Assembly: GCA_002450905.1 (NCBI GenBank)
Contig: DKAT01000061.1
Location: forward strand, 1 to 20,036
Length of the DNA stretch: 20,036 bases
Reading direction: 5' to 3'
Source: Spirochaetia bacterium UBA6919
Lineage (GTDB): Bacteria; Spirochaetota; UBA6919
Under the pieces are notes generated by a model, which saw only the letters and a program-made list of their open reading frames with translations, was not told the DNA's origin and did no database searches. This document shows positions 6,173 through 14,443 of the stretch, piece after piece (position 1 is the first letter of the stretch; every line of letters begins with the position of its first letter). The translations under genes were made by a program, and so were the position numbers.

Positions 6173-8551
6173 TATTTTATGTAGTTCTTTTAAAACCGAT
6201 ATGAAATCCCGTTTGATTTGGAGTTGGATGTCCTTCTGGATGAGTCTTTTTATATAGGGTATATAGAATTTGTCCCTCGATTTGAGGATGATCCAGGGGA
6301 GGTAGTTATAATATCTCATTTCTTTGGTGTATGTTTCGGTTTTGATTAGGTTTAGGATATCTTTTCTGAAATCTTCAACGTAGGGTAGTTGGAACAACAG
6401 GATGGCGGCGTTGCTTCGGGTACCATATATTTTGGATTTGATGAGGACTTTTAATCTTCGGATGACGTAATCGATTTGGTATTCTGAGAGGGAGGATAAG
6501 ACGTTTTCATCGATGATTTTGCTGTGGAGGTTGTACTGTTTTAAGGAGGAATTGTAGGATGAGAAACTGATATATTCTGGTTTTCCAAAGAAATATCCAA
6601 CTTTGAAACCCTGTCGGAGGAGTTGGAATAAATATCTTTTGGTATGGATGATATGCTTTTCAGGAGTAGGAATCTCTGGGGTTTCCTGTTTTAAGTATTT
6701 TAATTTTAATCGATATAATTTGTTATAGAGTTTTTTTGACTTCATTTTCCCCAGGTGATTCAAAGCGTCTTCAAGATCACGATTTCCATTTTTATGTTTT
6801 TGGATGAGGGTATTGATCATTTTATCGGTGAAGAACTGGTCTGGGTAATAGAATGCCAATAAATCGAGGGTAAGATAGTCAAATCTCTTTTGAATATACA
6901 ATTGATGTAAGTAATTAAATACTTTTTTGTTTGATTTGTACATCCGGACAATTTCTTTGACATGTTTATTATAAAAATAATAGAGGTATCTTTCTTTAAA
7001 ACTTTTTTTGTTGATTTTGGACTTATAATATTCATCTGATCGAATTACAAATGAATTATAATAGTATTTGTAAAAGATTTTTTCCATGGATAACATATCC
7101 TCAAAATAGGTTTGGAGGGCGGATTCCTCTCCCATTAGAAGTAGGGTGGTGGCGGAGAATTGTCTGAATATTCTATACTCGGATTTCAATTGTTTTTTTA
7201 AGAATGGTATGGACTTGGGGCTTTGACATCTGTAAAAAATATCCATCAGTAGAAAGGTCTCTTCAAAGGTCTTATCGTATTCTTTGATGAGGTGTGGGAC
7301 AAGGCTGTCGTAATAGAAATAGCCCAGGATCTTTATAGCTGTGCGTCTTCGGAGGGTATTTCCACTCCTTAGTTCTTTCAGCCAATAAGGTATTCCCAGT
7401 TGGGTTAATTGGTGGATTAGATGATAACCATCTAATTGATCCGGTGGTAATGTATCCCCATCTTCAAATTTAAGTAAACCTAATTTAGCTTTACGTTTGA
7501 GTTCAAGGGTGGCTGGATGTTTGGTGATATTCTCATATAATAAAAATCGTTCTGGATCATATCCATAGATTGTGCTGTAATGAACTGCCCAGTATTGTTC
7601 TTTGGAATAGTTTATGGGTGGGACTTTTATATTCTTCTGTTTGTTGGGTTCTTTTGTGAAAGCTTTTGTGATACTAAGGAATAGTAGAATTGTTAGTGTG
7701 AAATAGGTTAATTTGATTGGTAATCTCTTTAGAATCCTTTGGAAAAAGGTGTTTTTGTATAATCCCCATTGAATATTTGTTATGTTCTGGCGTTGGATGA
7801 AATCCTGGATCCATTTGTAGGCGATATCCATTTGGGGTGTGGTATAATGGATTTTATTGTCCCTTTGAACCCGTACCGATACGGATGATTTTAATATGAT
7901 TTTTTCATCCTTTCTGGTGTACACCGTTCCCTTGCAATAAAACTGATTCTTCTTGTAGGAAAGATCGTTGCCCAGTAAGGTGATGTTCTTTGCGTTGAAC
8001 TGATATGCCATACTGAGGGCATGGGTTAGGATTATTCCACCCGTGTTGAGCTTGTGGATAGGTGTTTTTATGAGTTGATCCAGCTTATTGAAGAAGGGGT
8101 GATTCATTTGGAGGTTATAAAATAAGATTTCTCCCTTCCAATCAGTGACATTATGGGAATTAGATCCTATGAAGCTGATCAGGATAATATTTTTTGTATT
8201 CAAACCTTTGAAGAATCGGATATTTCTGGTCTCACAGGTGAAGCAATAGTCTACGCGGATGTTTTGGTTTAATAGAACTTTGAGAGCTAAGTCAAGTGCT
8301 ATGATAACTGTGTTTGGATCTTTTGTAACAGCTTTAAGAGATTTTATTTCCTTATCTAATGAAGGTCCTGCACCGATGATATAGATTGATTTGTTTTTCA
8401 AGCTATTTTTTAAGGAGGAAAGATGCTGTGATCGTCGAATAATCCTTGTATTCTTTAGAACATGGGTTAGTATAGTCCCCTGATTCTCTTTGAGGAAGGA
8501 CTGACTGGCTTTCTTATAGATTAGATTGTTTTGTATTTCATCCTGTTTCAT
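6167..8551 (-). CDS. DUF115 (Maf/MptE-like) domain fused to membrane helix and HEAT-like repeats
   Basis: The 794-residue protein has three parts. Residues about 50-262 are a DUF115 domain: IYIIGAGPSLDKEI (GAGPSL 60-65), a DLALKVLL helix, RVDYCFTCE, LNTGGIILTHALSMAYQF and ITLLGNDLSY (GND 194-196). DUF115 proteins include archaeal 6-hydroxymethylpterin diphosphokinase and Maf flagellin-glycosylation factors. One hydrophobic helix follows at about 281-297, preceded by basic residues and resembling a signal anchor. From about 390 to the end there are HEAT-like helix pairs, for example RRRTAIKILGYFYYDSLVPHLI. The join is in frame with no internal start that would make a second gene. The domain pairing is unusual to me. 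If the DUF115 part is cytoplasmic, the HEAT part would be periplasmic. Substrate unknown; a sugar-transfer role is only by analogy. Confidence 0.75.
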   Translation of the reverse strand: MKQDEIQNNLIYKKASQSFLKENQGTILTHVLKNTRIIRRSQHLSSLKNSLKNKSIYIIGAGPSLDKEIKSLKAVTKDPNTVIIALDLALKVLLNQNIRVDYCFTCETRNIRFFKGLNTKNIILISFIGSNSHNVTDWKGEILFYNLQMNHPFFNKLDQLIKTPIHKLNTGGIILTHALSMAYQFNAKNITLLGNDLSYKKNQFYCKGTVYTRKDEKIILKSSVSVRVQRDNKIHYTTPQMDIAYKWIQDFIQRQNITNIQWGLYKNTFFQRILKRLPIKLTYFTLTILLFLSITKAFTKEPNKQKNIKVPPINYSKEQYWAVHYSTIYGYDPERFLLYENITKHPATLELKRKAKLGLLKFEDGDTLPPDQLDGYHLIHQLTQLGIPYWLKELRSGNTLRRRTAIKILGYFYYDSLVPHLIKEYDKTFEETFLLMDIFYRCQSPKSIPFLKKQLKSEYRIFRQFSATTLLLMGEESALQTYFEDMLSMEKIFYKYYYNSFVIRSDEYYKSKINKKSFKERYLYYFYNKHVKEIVRMYKSNKKVFNYLHQLYIQKRFDYLTLDLLAFYYPDQFFTDKMINTLIQKHKNGNRDLEDALNHLGKMKSKKLYNKLYRLKLKYLKQETPEIPTPEKHIIHTKRYLFQLLRQGFKVGYFFGKPEYISFSSYNSSLKQYNLHSKIIDENVLSSLSEYQIDYVIRRLKVLIKSKIYGTRSNAAILLFQLPYVEDFRKDILNLIKTETYTKEMRYYNYLPWIILKSRDKFYIPYIKRLIQKDIQLQIKRDFISVLKELHKIK

Positions 8552-8585
8552 TTCAATATCTTATCGATTCATTTGTTATTTTGGG

Positions 8586-8647
8586 AAAATATTTTTTCAT
8601 ACGTGGTGATTTCGGAATGGGGAGTCGAGAATCTTGAGGGATGGTAT
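8586..8647. repeat. 3'-end intergenic repeat, copy C
   Basis: AAAATATTTTTT, GATTTCGGA (8609-8617) and AGTCGAGAATCTTGAGGG (8623-8640) match copy B block by block. It sits between the hypC stop (8694) and the start of the DUF115 gene (8551), in the same orientation as the other two copies, about 47 bases past hypC. Confidence 0.72.
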
Positions 8648-8693
8648 TCGGGTAGACAATTTTGTTTGAATTATTTAGGATTGAACGGTTATT

Positions 8694-8951
8694 TTAGGAA
8701 AGAATATCGGGGGATTGTTTATCCTTCAATTTATCGTATTGTTCCCAGGTTGAGAGAGTGTATTCAGCCAGTTCTTCGTTGAGGATAGTAATAGCAAAGC
8801 CTGCGTGGACTATGGCATATTGTCCTATTTGTATTTCAGGTACATATTCTAAACAAACCTTAGCGATAGTACCGCTATAATCCACCCTCCCCATAGATAA
8901 TCCGTTTTCTTTGAAAATATCAATGACCTTTCCAGGTACTGCTAAGCACAT
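8694..8951 (-). CDS. hypC: Hydrogenase maturation chaperone HypC
   Basis: The 85-residue protein starts with the hallmark MCLAVPGKV, whose Cys2 binds the iron-cyanide/carbonyl group. It continues with the small beta-barrel (GRVDYSGTIAKVCLEYVPEIQIGQYAIVHAGFAITIL) and a C-terminal helix. HypC normally works with HypD to assemble Fe(CN)2CO and deliver it to the [NiFe]-hydrogenase large subunit. A GAGG ribosome site precedes the ATG. It follows hypF by 13 bases and is last in the hypABFC unit. No hypD follows; repeat copy C and the DUF115 gene come next. Confidence 0.95.
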   Translation of the reverse strand: MCLAVPGKVIDIFKENGLSMGRVDYSGTIAKVCLEYVPEIQIGQYAIVHAGFAITILNEELAEYTLSTWEQYDKLKDKQSPDILS

Positions 8952-8964
8952 ATTAAAACCTCAT

Positions 8965-11286
8965 TTATAAATCTGTTCTATGATTAAGATGATATCTCCC
9001 AATCATTGCCTGTCCCAGACTAATACCACCATCATTGCAGGGGACTTTTTCGTGAGAATATACAGTGAATCCCTCTTCCTGTAGTGACTTAGTCAGATAC
9101 TGGAGCATTAAAACATTTTGAAATACCCCACCACTTAAAACGACATTATTAATTCCAGAAAAGGATTTCGCTTTGACTGCAAGTTGCTTATAGCTTTCAA
9201 CCATTGTTTTATGAAATCTTGTACTGATTATATTGATTGGAAGATTATTTTGAACATCCTGTACAATATCCCTGATGAGAGGGGTCGTTTGAATAACCCA
9301 TTTCTGTTCGATGGATTCCAGTATAAAATTATAGGTATCCACCTTGTCCCACAGGTCGGATACAAGGGCATGCTGCATTAATTGGATAGAGAGTTGGGCT
9401 TCGTAGTGATTTTTATCCCCAATACCTGTTATAGAAGCTATTGCATCGAATAACCTTCCAGCACTACTTGTTTGAATACAGTTAATATTATTATAAATCA
9501 TTGTAATGACTTGCTGAATAGGTTTATTAAATAAGATAGGTATATCAGGTATTTCTTGTCCATAGGTTTGGTATAGATAACTTACTGTAGTCCTCCATGG
9601 CTGAGCAATACACTTGTCCCCTCCTGGCAGAACAATGTTTTGGAGATGTGCAAAACGATAATATCCGCTGTAATCTCCTATAAGCACTTCTCCTCCCCAT
9701 ATTGTCCCATCTGGACCATAACCTGTACCATCTAATATAATTCCTATAACTTGTTTATCTATATTCCATTCAGTCATACAGGATGCCATGTGGGCATGAT
9801 GATGTTGTACTGGTAATAGAGCAATATCTGTTTGTTTGTTTGACCACTGTGTAGACATGTATTGGGGATGGAGGTCATGGACTATTAACTTTGGATCAAT
9901 ATTGAGAAGGTTCTTCATATGTTGAATAATTTGCTGAAATGATTCATAGCATTCTATACATCTTGTATCACCAATGTGCTGACTTATGAAAGCATTTTGA
10001 TCCTTTAAATAACATATGGTATTCTTAAGTTCTCCTCCCACTGCTAAAATATCTTTACCTGAGATAGAAACAGGGATAGGCAAAGGAGTATATCCCCTAC
10101 TACGACGTATTATACGGGATTTATTATCAATTGCTATAGCTACAGAATCATCCACACGGGCTATGATATCCCGATTATGGTAGAGATAGCTATCAGCAAT
10201 ATCTTTTAAGTTGGTCTTAGCTGAATTATTATCAATAATAAGAGGTTCGTCAGAATAATTGGCACTTGTCATGATGAGAGCTGGGATTTTTGAGGATAGA
10301 TCCTTGTATCGTTTGAGTAGAAGATAATGAAGAGGTGTATAGGGTAACATAATCCCCAATTGATTAAGGTCTGGAGCAACTAGTGGAGATATAGTTACCA
10401 TATCCTGTTTGTTTATTAGTACAATAGGGCATTCAGAACTTTGTAAGAGAGTAATTTCATTAGGTAATAAATCAACAAATTGTCTTGCTGAAGGGATATC
10501 CAGTACCATGAGTGCAAAGGGTTTAAGATAACGCCCTTTCCTTTGACGTAACATATTAACTGAATTATTATTAAATGGATCAACTACCAGATGAAAACCA
10601 CCTAATCCTTTTATAACTACTATTTTTCCATTGATTAAATCTTGAACTGCTCTTTCAATTGCATCCTGAGAGGTATTAATTGATATAGTATTGTTTACAT
10701 AAGTTAGAGCGGGGCCACATTCAGGGCATGCATTGGATTGATAGTGAAATCGTCTGTCCTTTGGATTATTATATTCTTCCAGACATTGATGACACATGGA
10801 GAACTTTTCCATAGACGTATGACAGCGATCAAATGGGATTTGATTCAGAATAGTATATCTTGGACCACATTGAGTGCAGTGGATGAATGGATAAAGGTAT
10901 CGACGGTTATTTGGATCAAAAAGCTCATTTATACACTGATCACAAACTCGAATATCAGGAAGAATCAGCGTATTAAAGTTATCTTTGTCATAAGATTCCT
11001 GGATTATAAATTCATTCTCATTTTTAATTGGAAGATGTTTTGAATTTATTTTTGTAATAATTGAATGCGAAGGATGATTAGTTTGTAATTTATTTTGGAA
11101 ATGATTTAATGCCTTCTCATCACCCTGGATTTCAATATATACGCCATTTCTAGTGTTATATACAAATCCAGTTAACTTCAGATCAGTAGCCAGACGATAA
11201 ATAAAAGGTCGAAATCCTACTCCTTGAACGATTCCTTCAACTGTAAATGATAATCGCTTATTAACTAATAGATTGGATTGTTTCAT
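8965..11286 (-). CDS. hypF: Carbamoyltransferase HypF
   Basis: HypF uses carbamoyl phosphate and ATP to make carbamoyl-AMP and passes the carbamoyl group to HypE, the source of the cyanide ligands of [NiFe]-hydrogenase. At 773 residues it is full length. The domains are in order: acylphosphatase (VQGVGFRPF 20-28), two zinc fingers (C115/C118/C137/C140 and C165/C168/C187/C190), a YrdC-like domain (about 205-385, with the KGLGGFHL motif) and a Kae1-like domain with HHHAH (495-499) and DGTGYGPDG (519-527). It overlaps the end of hypB by 26 bases. Its acceptor partner HypE is not encoded in the window. Confidence 0.97.
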   Translation of the reverse strand: MKQSNLLVNKRLSFTVEGIVQGVGFRPFIYRLATDLKLTGFVYNTRNGVYIEIQGDEKALNHFQNKLQTNHPSHSIITKINSKHLPIKNENEFIIQESYDKDNFNTLILPDIRVCDQCINELFDPNNRRYLYPFIHCTQCGPRYTILNQIPFDRCHTSMEKFSMCHQCLEEYNNPKDRRFHYQSNACPECGPALTYVNNTISINTSQDAIERAVQDLINGKIVVIKGLGGFHLVVDPFNNNSVNMLRQRKGRYLKPFALMVLDIPSARQFVDLLPNEITLLQSSECPIVLINKQDMVTISPLVAPDLNQLGIMLPYTPLHYLLLKRYKDLSSKIPALIMTSANYSDEPLIIDNNSAKTNLKDIADSYLYHNRDIIARVDDSVAIAIDNKSRIIRRSRGYTPLPIPVSISGKDILAVGGELKNTICYLKDQNAFISQHIGDTRCIECYESFQQIIQHMKNLLNIDPKLIVHDLHPQYMSTQWSNKQTDIALLPVQHHHAHMASCMTEWNIDKQVIGIILDGTGYGPDGTIWGGEVLIGDYSGYYRFAHLQNIVLPGGDKCIAQPWRTTVSYLYQTYGQEIPDIPILFNKPIQQVITMIYNNINCIQTSSAGRLFDAIASITGIGDKNHYEAQLSIQLMQHALVSDLWDKVDTYNFILESIEQKWVIQTTPLIRDIVQDVQNNLPINIISTRFHKTMVESYKQLAVKAKSFSGINNVVLSGGVFQNVLMLQYLTKSLQEEGFTVYSHEKVPCNDGGISLGQAMIGRYHLNHRTDL

Positions 11287-12049
11287 ATATTTTAAGCTCT
11301 CTCAACCAACGATACCAGCTTTCTATGGAAGTTCCTTTTTTTGCAGATAATTCAACAAAGGATATCTTATGGTTAATCTGCTGGGCATGTTTTTTAAAGA
11401 GATGGATATCGAATTCAATGTAAGGAGCAAGATCAATTTTATTGATAATACACATATCAGCTACAGAAAACATATTAGGATATTTAATCGGCTTATCTTC
11501 CCCTTCTGGAATACTTGATATTATAATTTTTTTATTTTCTCCAAGATCAAACAAGGCAGGACAGACGAGATTCCCTACATTTTCTATAAGAAGAAAAGAA
11601 TTATCTTTTATATCCAGATTATTCACTGCATTATAAATCATCTCCGCATCAAGATGACAGCCATTTCCCGTATTAACCTGAATAACAGGAGCCCCTGATC
11701 TTTCAATACGTTTTGCATCTAGGGACCCCTGTTGATCTCCTTCAATAATATAGAAATTAAAATCGTTTTTCAGAGCAGAAATCGTCATTTCCAGCAAAGT
11801 GGTTTTCCCTGCTCCAGGAGAACTCATGATATTGATCGCAGTGATATTTTTTTGGGAAAAGTATTTTCTATTTTCATTAGCAATAAAGTTATTTTTAGAC
11901 AATATTTTTTCTTCAATTTCAATTATTTTTTCTTTACTGAAAATAGTTTTATGAGCAGAATCTTCATAATCCTTATGATGGTGATGATGATCTGTAACAT
12001 GATAGGTAATTTTATCAGTAGAACTACTACATCCACAAGTATTACACAT
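11261..12049 (-). CDS. hypB: Hydrogenase nickel-insertion GTPase HypB
   Basis: HypB is the GTPase that, with HypA, supplies nickel to the hydrogenase large subunit. This 262-residue copy has the N-terminal high-affinity nickel motif CNTCGC (residues 2-7), a short His run (HHHHH, 21-25) likely to store or bind metal, the Walker A motif GAGKTT (79-84), the metal-binding CH pair in GNGCHLDAEM, the switch segment ENVGNLVCPALFDLGE and the guanine-specificity motif NKID. All key residues are present. It starts seven bases after hypA stops and overlaps hypF, so the unit is probably translated in a coupled way. Confidence 0.97.
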   Translation of the reverse strand: MCNTCGCSSSTDKITYHVTDHHHHHKDYEDSAHKTIFSKEKIIEIEEKILSKNNFIANENRKYFSQKNITAINIMSSPGAGKTTLLEMTISALKNDFNFYIIEGDQQGSLDAKRIERSGAPVIQVNTGNGCHLDAEMIYNAVNNLDIKDNSFLLIENVGNLVCPALFDLGENKKIIISSIPEGEDKPIKYPNMFSVADMCIINKIDLAPYIEFDIHLFKKHAQQINHKISFVELSAKKGTSIESWYRWLRELKIYETIQSIS

Positions 12050-12056
12050 ATTTCAC

Positions 12057-12410
12057 CTATTCTTCATCCATTTCAATCTTAAGATATTTGATATCCATTT
12101 CCATACCACGAATTAAAGTAATCTTCGATCCCCCACAAAAGACACATATGCTAAACAAGGATTCCATAGGAAATTCAATTTGACAATCCAAACAAAGCCC
12201 GACAGCTGCTATGGAATTAATATTTAATTTGGAATTATCCGCAATAGTACCCTTACACATCTCATCGAAACAAAACAGAAGGGAATCTTTTTCTACACCA
12301 CTAAAATCTCCGACATTCACATGAATTTCATTGATTCTATAAGCCTTTTGTTTACGGGCATGTTGTACGGCCATATCAATAATTCGTGTAGCAATGGATA
12401 ATTCGTGCAT
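12057..12410 (-). CDS. hypA: Hydrogenase nickel metallochaperone HypA
   Basis: The 117-residue protein begins MHELSIA, with His2 the known nickel ligand, and ends with a zinc-binding loop C73-x2-C76 and C89-x2-C92. HypA hands nickel to the hydrogenase with HypB. A longer frame opens at 12449, but I place the start at ATG 12410: the family always begins MHE, AAAGGA lies six bases upstream, and the extra 13 codons overlap a promoter candidate. It is first in the hypABFC unit, divergent from the HD-protein gene. Confidence 0.94.
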   Translation of the reverse strand: MHELSIATRIIDMAVQHARKQKAYRINEIHVNVGDFSGVEKDSLLFCFDEMCKGTIADNSKLNINSIAAVGLCLDCQIEFPMESLFSICVFCGGSKITLIRGMEMDIKYLKIEMDEE

Positions 12411-12428
12411 AGAAAATCCTTTAATTGA

Positions 12429-12457
12429 AAGATAATTACAATCACTCATCGAGTCAA
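12429..12457 (-). promoter_or_regulatory. Candidate promoter of hypABFC
   Basis: On the minus strand TTGACT (12452-12457) and TATCTT (12429-12434) are 17 bases apart. The leader to the hypA ATG would be very short, about 12 bases, which lowers confidence. The spacer holds TGAGTGATT, also present in the aurF-upstream palindrome. CTCATCGA occurs on the plus strand both here and at about 12491, where it is part of the palindrome TCATCGATGA. Confidence 0.4.
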
Positions 12458-12560
12458 ATTATTTTGAAAGGATGTAAAGATTATTGAATTCTCATCGATG
12501 AATTCTATAGAAATTATAAAATTATTTTATCAGCATAATTAATATTATTGTAAATACTAC

Positions 12561-12589
12561 TTTTCAAACTACGAATATCATATTATAAT
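12561..12589 (+). promoter_or_regulatory. Candidate promoter of the HD-protein gene
   Basis: TTTTCA (12561-12566) and a perfect TATAAT (12584-12589) are 17 bases apart. The start codon follows at 12610 with a GAGAG ribosome site. It lies in the 199-base gap between divergent genes and is distinct from the hypA promoter candidate. Confidence 0.5.
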
Positions 12590-12609
12590 TATATATAGCG
12601 AGAGAAATC

Positions 12610-14367
12610 ATGTCCAAATTAAAAGAACTTTTAGATTCTCAAAATATTTTGGAAGAAATATTATCCATGACGGATGAGAAATTATTTTCTTATTTCAAAG
12701 AGCTTTCCAATCTTGACTTCCATTTAAATGATCATGGAATGCCTTCAAAACATCGATTCAAAGTGATTGATCATACCAAAAAACTTTTAAAAAACTTCTC
12801 ACTGGCACTAAAATATAGAAATAATCCAATTTTCATGGAACAGGAGCTTGTTGGAGGGACACTTTTTAAAAAAGACTTTTATAAAAGAATAATCCATCTT
12901 ATCGATAAACTAAATCTCGTGCCTCACATGGATGATTTTAAGATAATAACTCTTGTTCTCTTGCTCCACGATGTAGGGAAGGGAAGTTATGACGTCAGTG
13001 ATTCAGAAATTATTGAAGAATCCATGGAGAGTAGTAAACGGGGACGAAGACTCTCTACGGACTATCTGAAACTCCTTTATAAGACAAAAGATCATGAAGA
13101 AAGAGGTGCATTTCTCGTGTATTCCCTGTTGGAAGAAGTGGATGGTGTTGATCAATCCTTTGCTAATAGAGTGAAAAATCTTATCTTATGTCATGGTGAT
13201 CTCAGTAAGCTTCAGTTCGAAAAAGATTTTAATTTTAATGCCTATCTCAGGCGGATTATGGAGAATACAACTGCGTATAACTATCCATTTATCAATCAAC
13301 CTAATCCTAATGAACTATTGATTCATGAGCTGGACCTAAATTATCTCATATTTCTCTTCGATATTTATAGTGTAGATGATGAAGGCAGGGTATGGTATTC
13401 CGTAAAACAACAGAAAGAAACAATTTATCTTAAAGCACGATGGTTATTGGGTCAGAAATTGGAGGATCTTCTTGTCATTGTCCGTGAATCCTTTCCTCAA
13501 TGGGATGATGAAAAATTTCTACAGATCCAAAAGCTGTTACGAAAAAACTTTTTAAAAGGATTTCGTACTCGATCCAGTTTCCTCCTTGAAACAGAAATTA
13601 CTGGTATTTGTACGAGTGTTGACAAAAGGAAATTATTATCTCTCATTAATGATTACTTTTCTCACACAGATGTTATGTATCCTCTCTATCTCAATCACAC
13701 ATCTCCTAAGGAAAAACTCCTTCATATCAATCTCCTTAATAATTCCAATGGTGATTTTAAATTCCATATCAATGCTAAAAAAGATCTGCTGGAAGTTATA
13801 ATCGTTAAGTCTTATGCACCCGAAGGAACATTGTTACGAATTGTAAAAAGTCTTATTAATAGTAGTATTGAATGCAACCGTATTTTAAAGATCTACGAGG
13901 TTCACGCTTATTCAGGGGAAGATAATCGTTTGGTAGACAAAATCATAATTAAACACCATAATAGTGAAGAAATACCTGACTGTGCCATTGACACCATAAC
14001 AAATCATCTTCAAAACTGCAATCATCCAAATTTCTATATTGGTAAACTCGAGCTTCCCATTACCCAGGAGGAGTTAGACTATCGTGTCCAGGTGCTTCAG
14101 ATTGAACTAAATGAAGTTGAAGTAGGTGCAAGGAAGTTCCAGGAACTGAAAATTGAGTATCCAAAGCTATCGAATCTCTTGTTATATAGTTGTCTGGTCG
14201 CTCTGAATTATATAAATATTATTGACGTTAAGGTTGAAGAAGTTGAATCCCGGTATATCTATTCCTTCCTACTAAGTAGACGACAAAACCACACGATTAC
14301 TTCTCCATCCAGCTTTAAAAGAGACATTATCGAACAACTTACACAAAATGTTTTAGTAAATCAATAA
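12610..14367 (+). CDS. HD-domain protein, GlnD-like without nucleotidyltransferase
   Basis: The 585-residue protein carries an HD metal-dependent phosphohydrolase core: H48/H55 helix, LLLHDVGKG (H120, D121), DHEERGA (H162) and LILCHGDL (H195, D197). After a helical middle there is an ACT-like segment (about residues 395-455: DLLEVIIVKSYAPEGTLLRIV followed by IYEVHAY and KIIIKHH). HD plus ACT is the layout of the C-terminal half of GlnD, the PII uridylylremoving enzyme, but the N-terminal nucleotidyltransferase with its GxGGxGR-type motif is absent. It may therefore hydrolyse a nucleotide or nucleotidylated protein in response to a small ligand. The exact substrate is unknown. It is followed by tetR with a promoter of its own. 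Confidence 0.7.
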   Translation: MSKLKELLDSQNILEEILSMTDEKLFSYFKELSNLDFHLNDHGMPSKHRFKVIDHTKKLLKNFSLALKYRNNPIFMEQELVGGTLFKKDFYKRIIHLIDKLNLVPHMDDFKIITLVLLLHDVGKGSYDVSDSEIIEESMESSKRGRRLSTDYLKLLYKTKDHEERGAFLVYSLLEEVDGVDQSFANRVKNLILCHGDLSKLQFEKDFNFNAYLRRIMENTTAYNYPFINQPNPNELLIHELDLNYLIFLFDIYSVDDEGRVWYSVKQQKETIYLKARWLLGQKLEDLLVIVRESFPQWDDEKFLQIQKLLRKNFLKGFRTRSSFLLETEITGICTSVDKRKLLSLINDYFSHTDVMYPLYLNHTSPKEKLLHINLLNNSNGDFKFHINAKKDLLEVIIVKSYAPEGTLLRIVKSLINSSIECNRILKIYEVHAYSGEDNRLVDKIIIKHHNSEEIPDCAIDTITNHLQNCNHPNFYIGKLELPITQEELDYRVQVLQIELNEVEVGARKFQELKIEYPKLSNLLLYSCLVALNYINIIDVKVEEVESRYIYSFLLSRRQNHTITSPSSFKRDIIEQLTQNVLVNQ

Positions 14368-14383
14368 AAAAATCTAAAATATA

Positions 14384-14412
14384 TTGGATTATTACTTCAA
14401 AAGTGTTATATT
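14384..14412 (+). promoter_or_regulatory. Candidate promoter of tetR
   Basis: TTGGAT (14384-14389) and TATATT (14407-14412) are 17 bases apart. The imperfect palindrome at 14418-14435 lies directly downstream, over the expected transcription start, as expected for autorepression. It also argues against any tetR start codon upstream of 14444. Confidence 0.5.
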
Positions 14413-14417
14413 AATAA

Positions 14418-14435
14418 TGAGTGATGGCTCAATCA
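14418..14435 (+). promoter_or_regulatory. TetR operator candidate 1 (tetR promoter)
   Basis: TGAGTGA and TCAATCA, separated by TGGC, form a 6-of-7 inverted repeat. The left half TGAGTGAT recurs at 15043-15050 in the perfect palindrome upstream of the diiron oxygenase gene. Confidence 0.45.
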
Positions 14436-14443
14436 GGTCGAAT

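Noticed and set aside
5541..8640. CRISPR array from the repeated CGAGAATCTTGAG core
   Set aside because: Only three copies, spaced hundreds to thousands of bases apart with genes between, and no cas genes.
6061..8660. Insertion sequence or transposon around the DUF115 gene
   Set aside because: Flanking repeats are direct, no transposase or integrase is encoded, and a third copy lies elsewhere; recombination is possible but no mobile element can be called.
8531..8782. 83-residue plus-strand open frame across repeat copy C
   Set aside because: It overlaps hypC and the start of the DUF115 gene on the opposite strand and is mostly repeat sequence.
12411..12449. Upstream start for hypA
   Set aside because: HypA proteins begin MHE with the nickel-binding His2; the extra codons overlap the promoter candidate and lack a better ribosome site.
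14384..14443. Upstream start codons for tetR (TTG 14384, ATG 14417)
   Set aside because: They fall in the promoter and operator region and give a non-family N-terminal extension.
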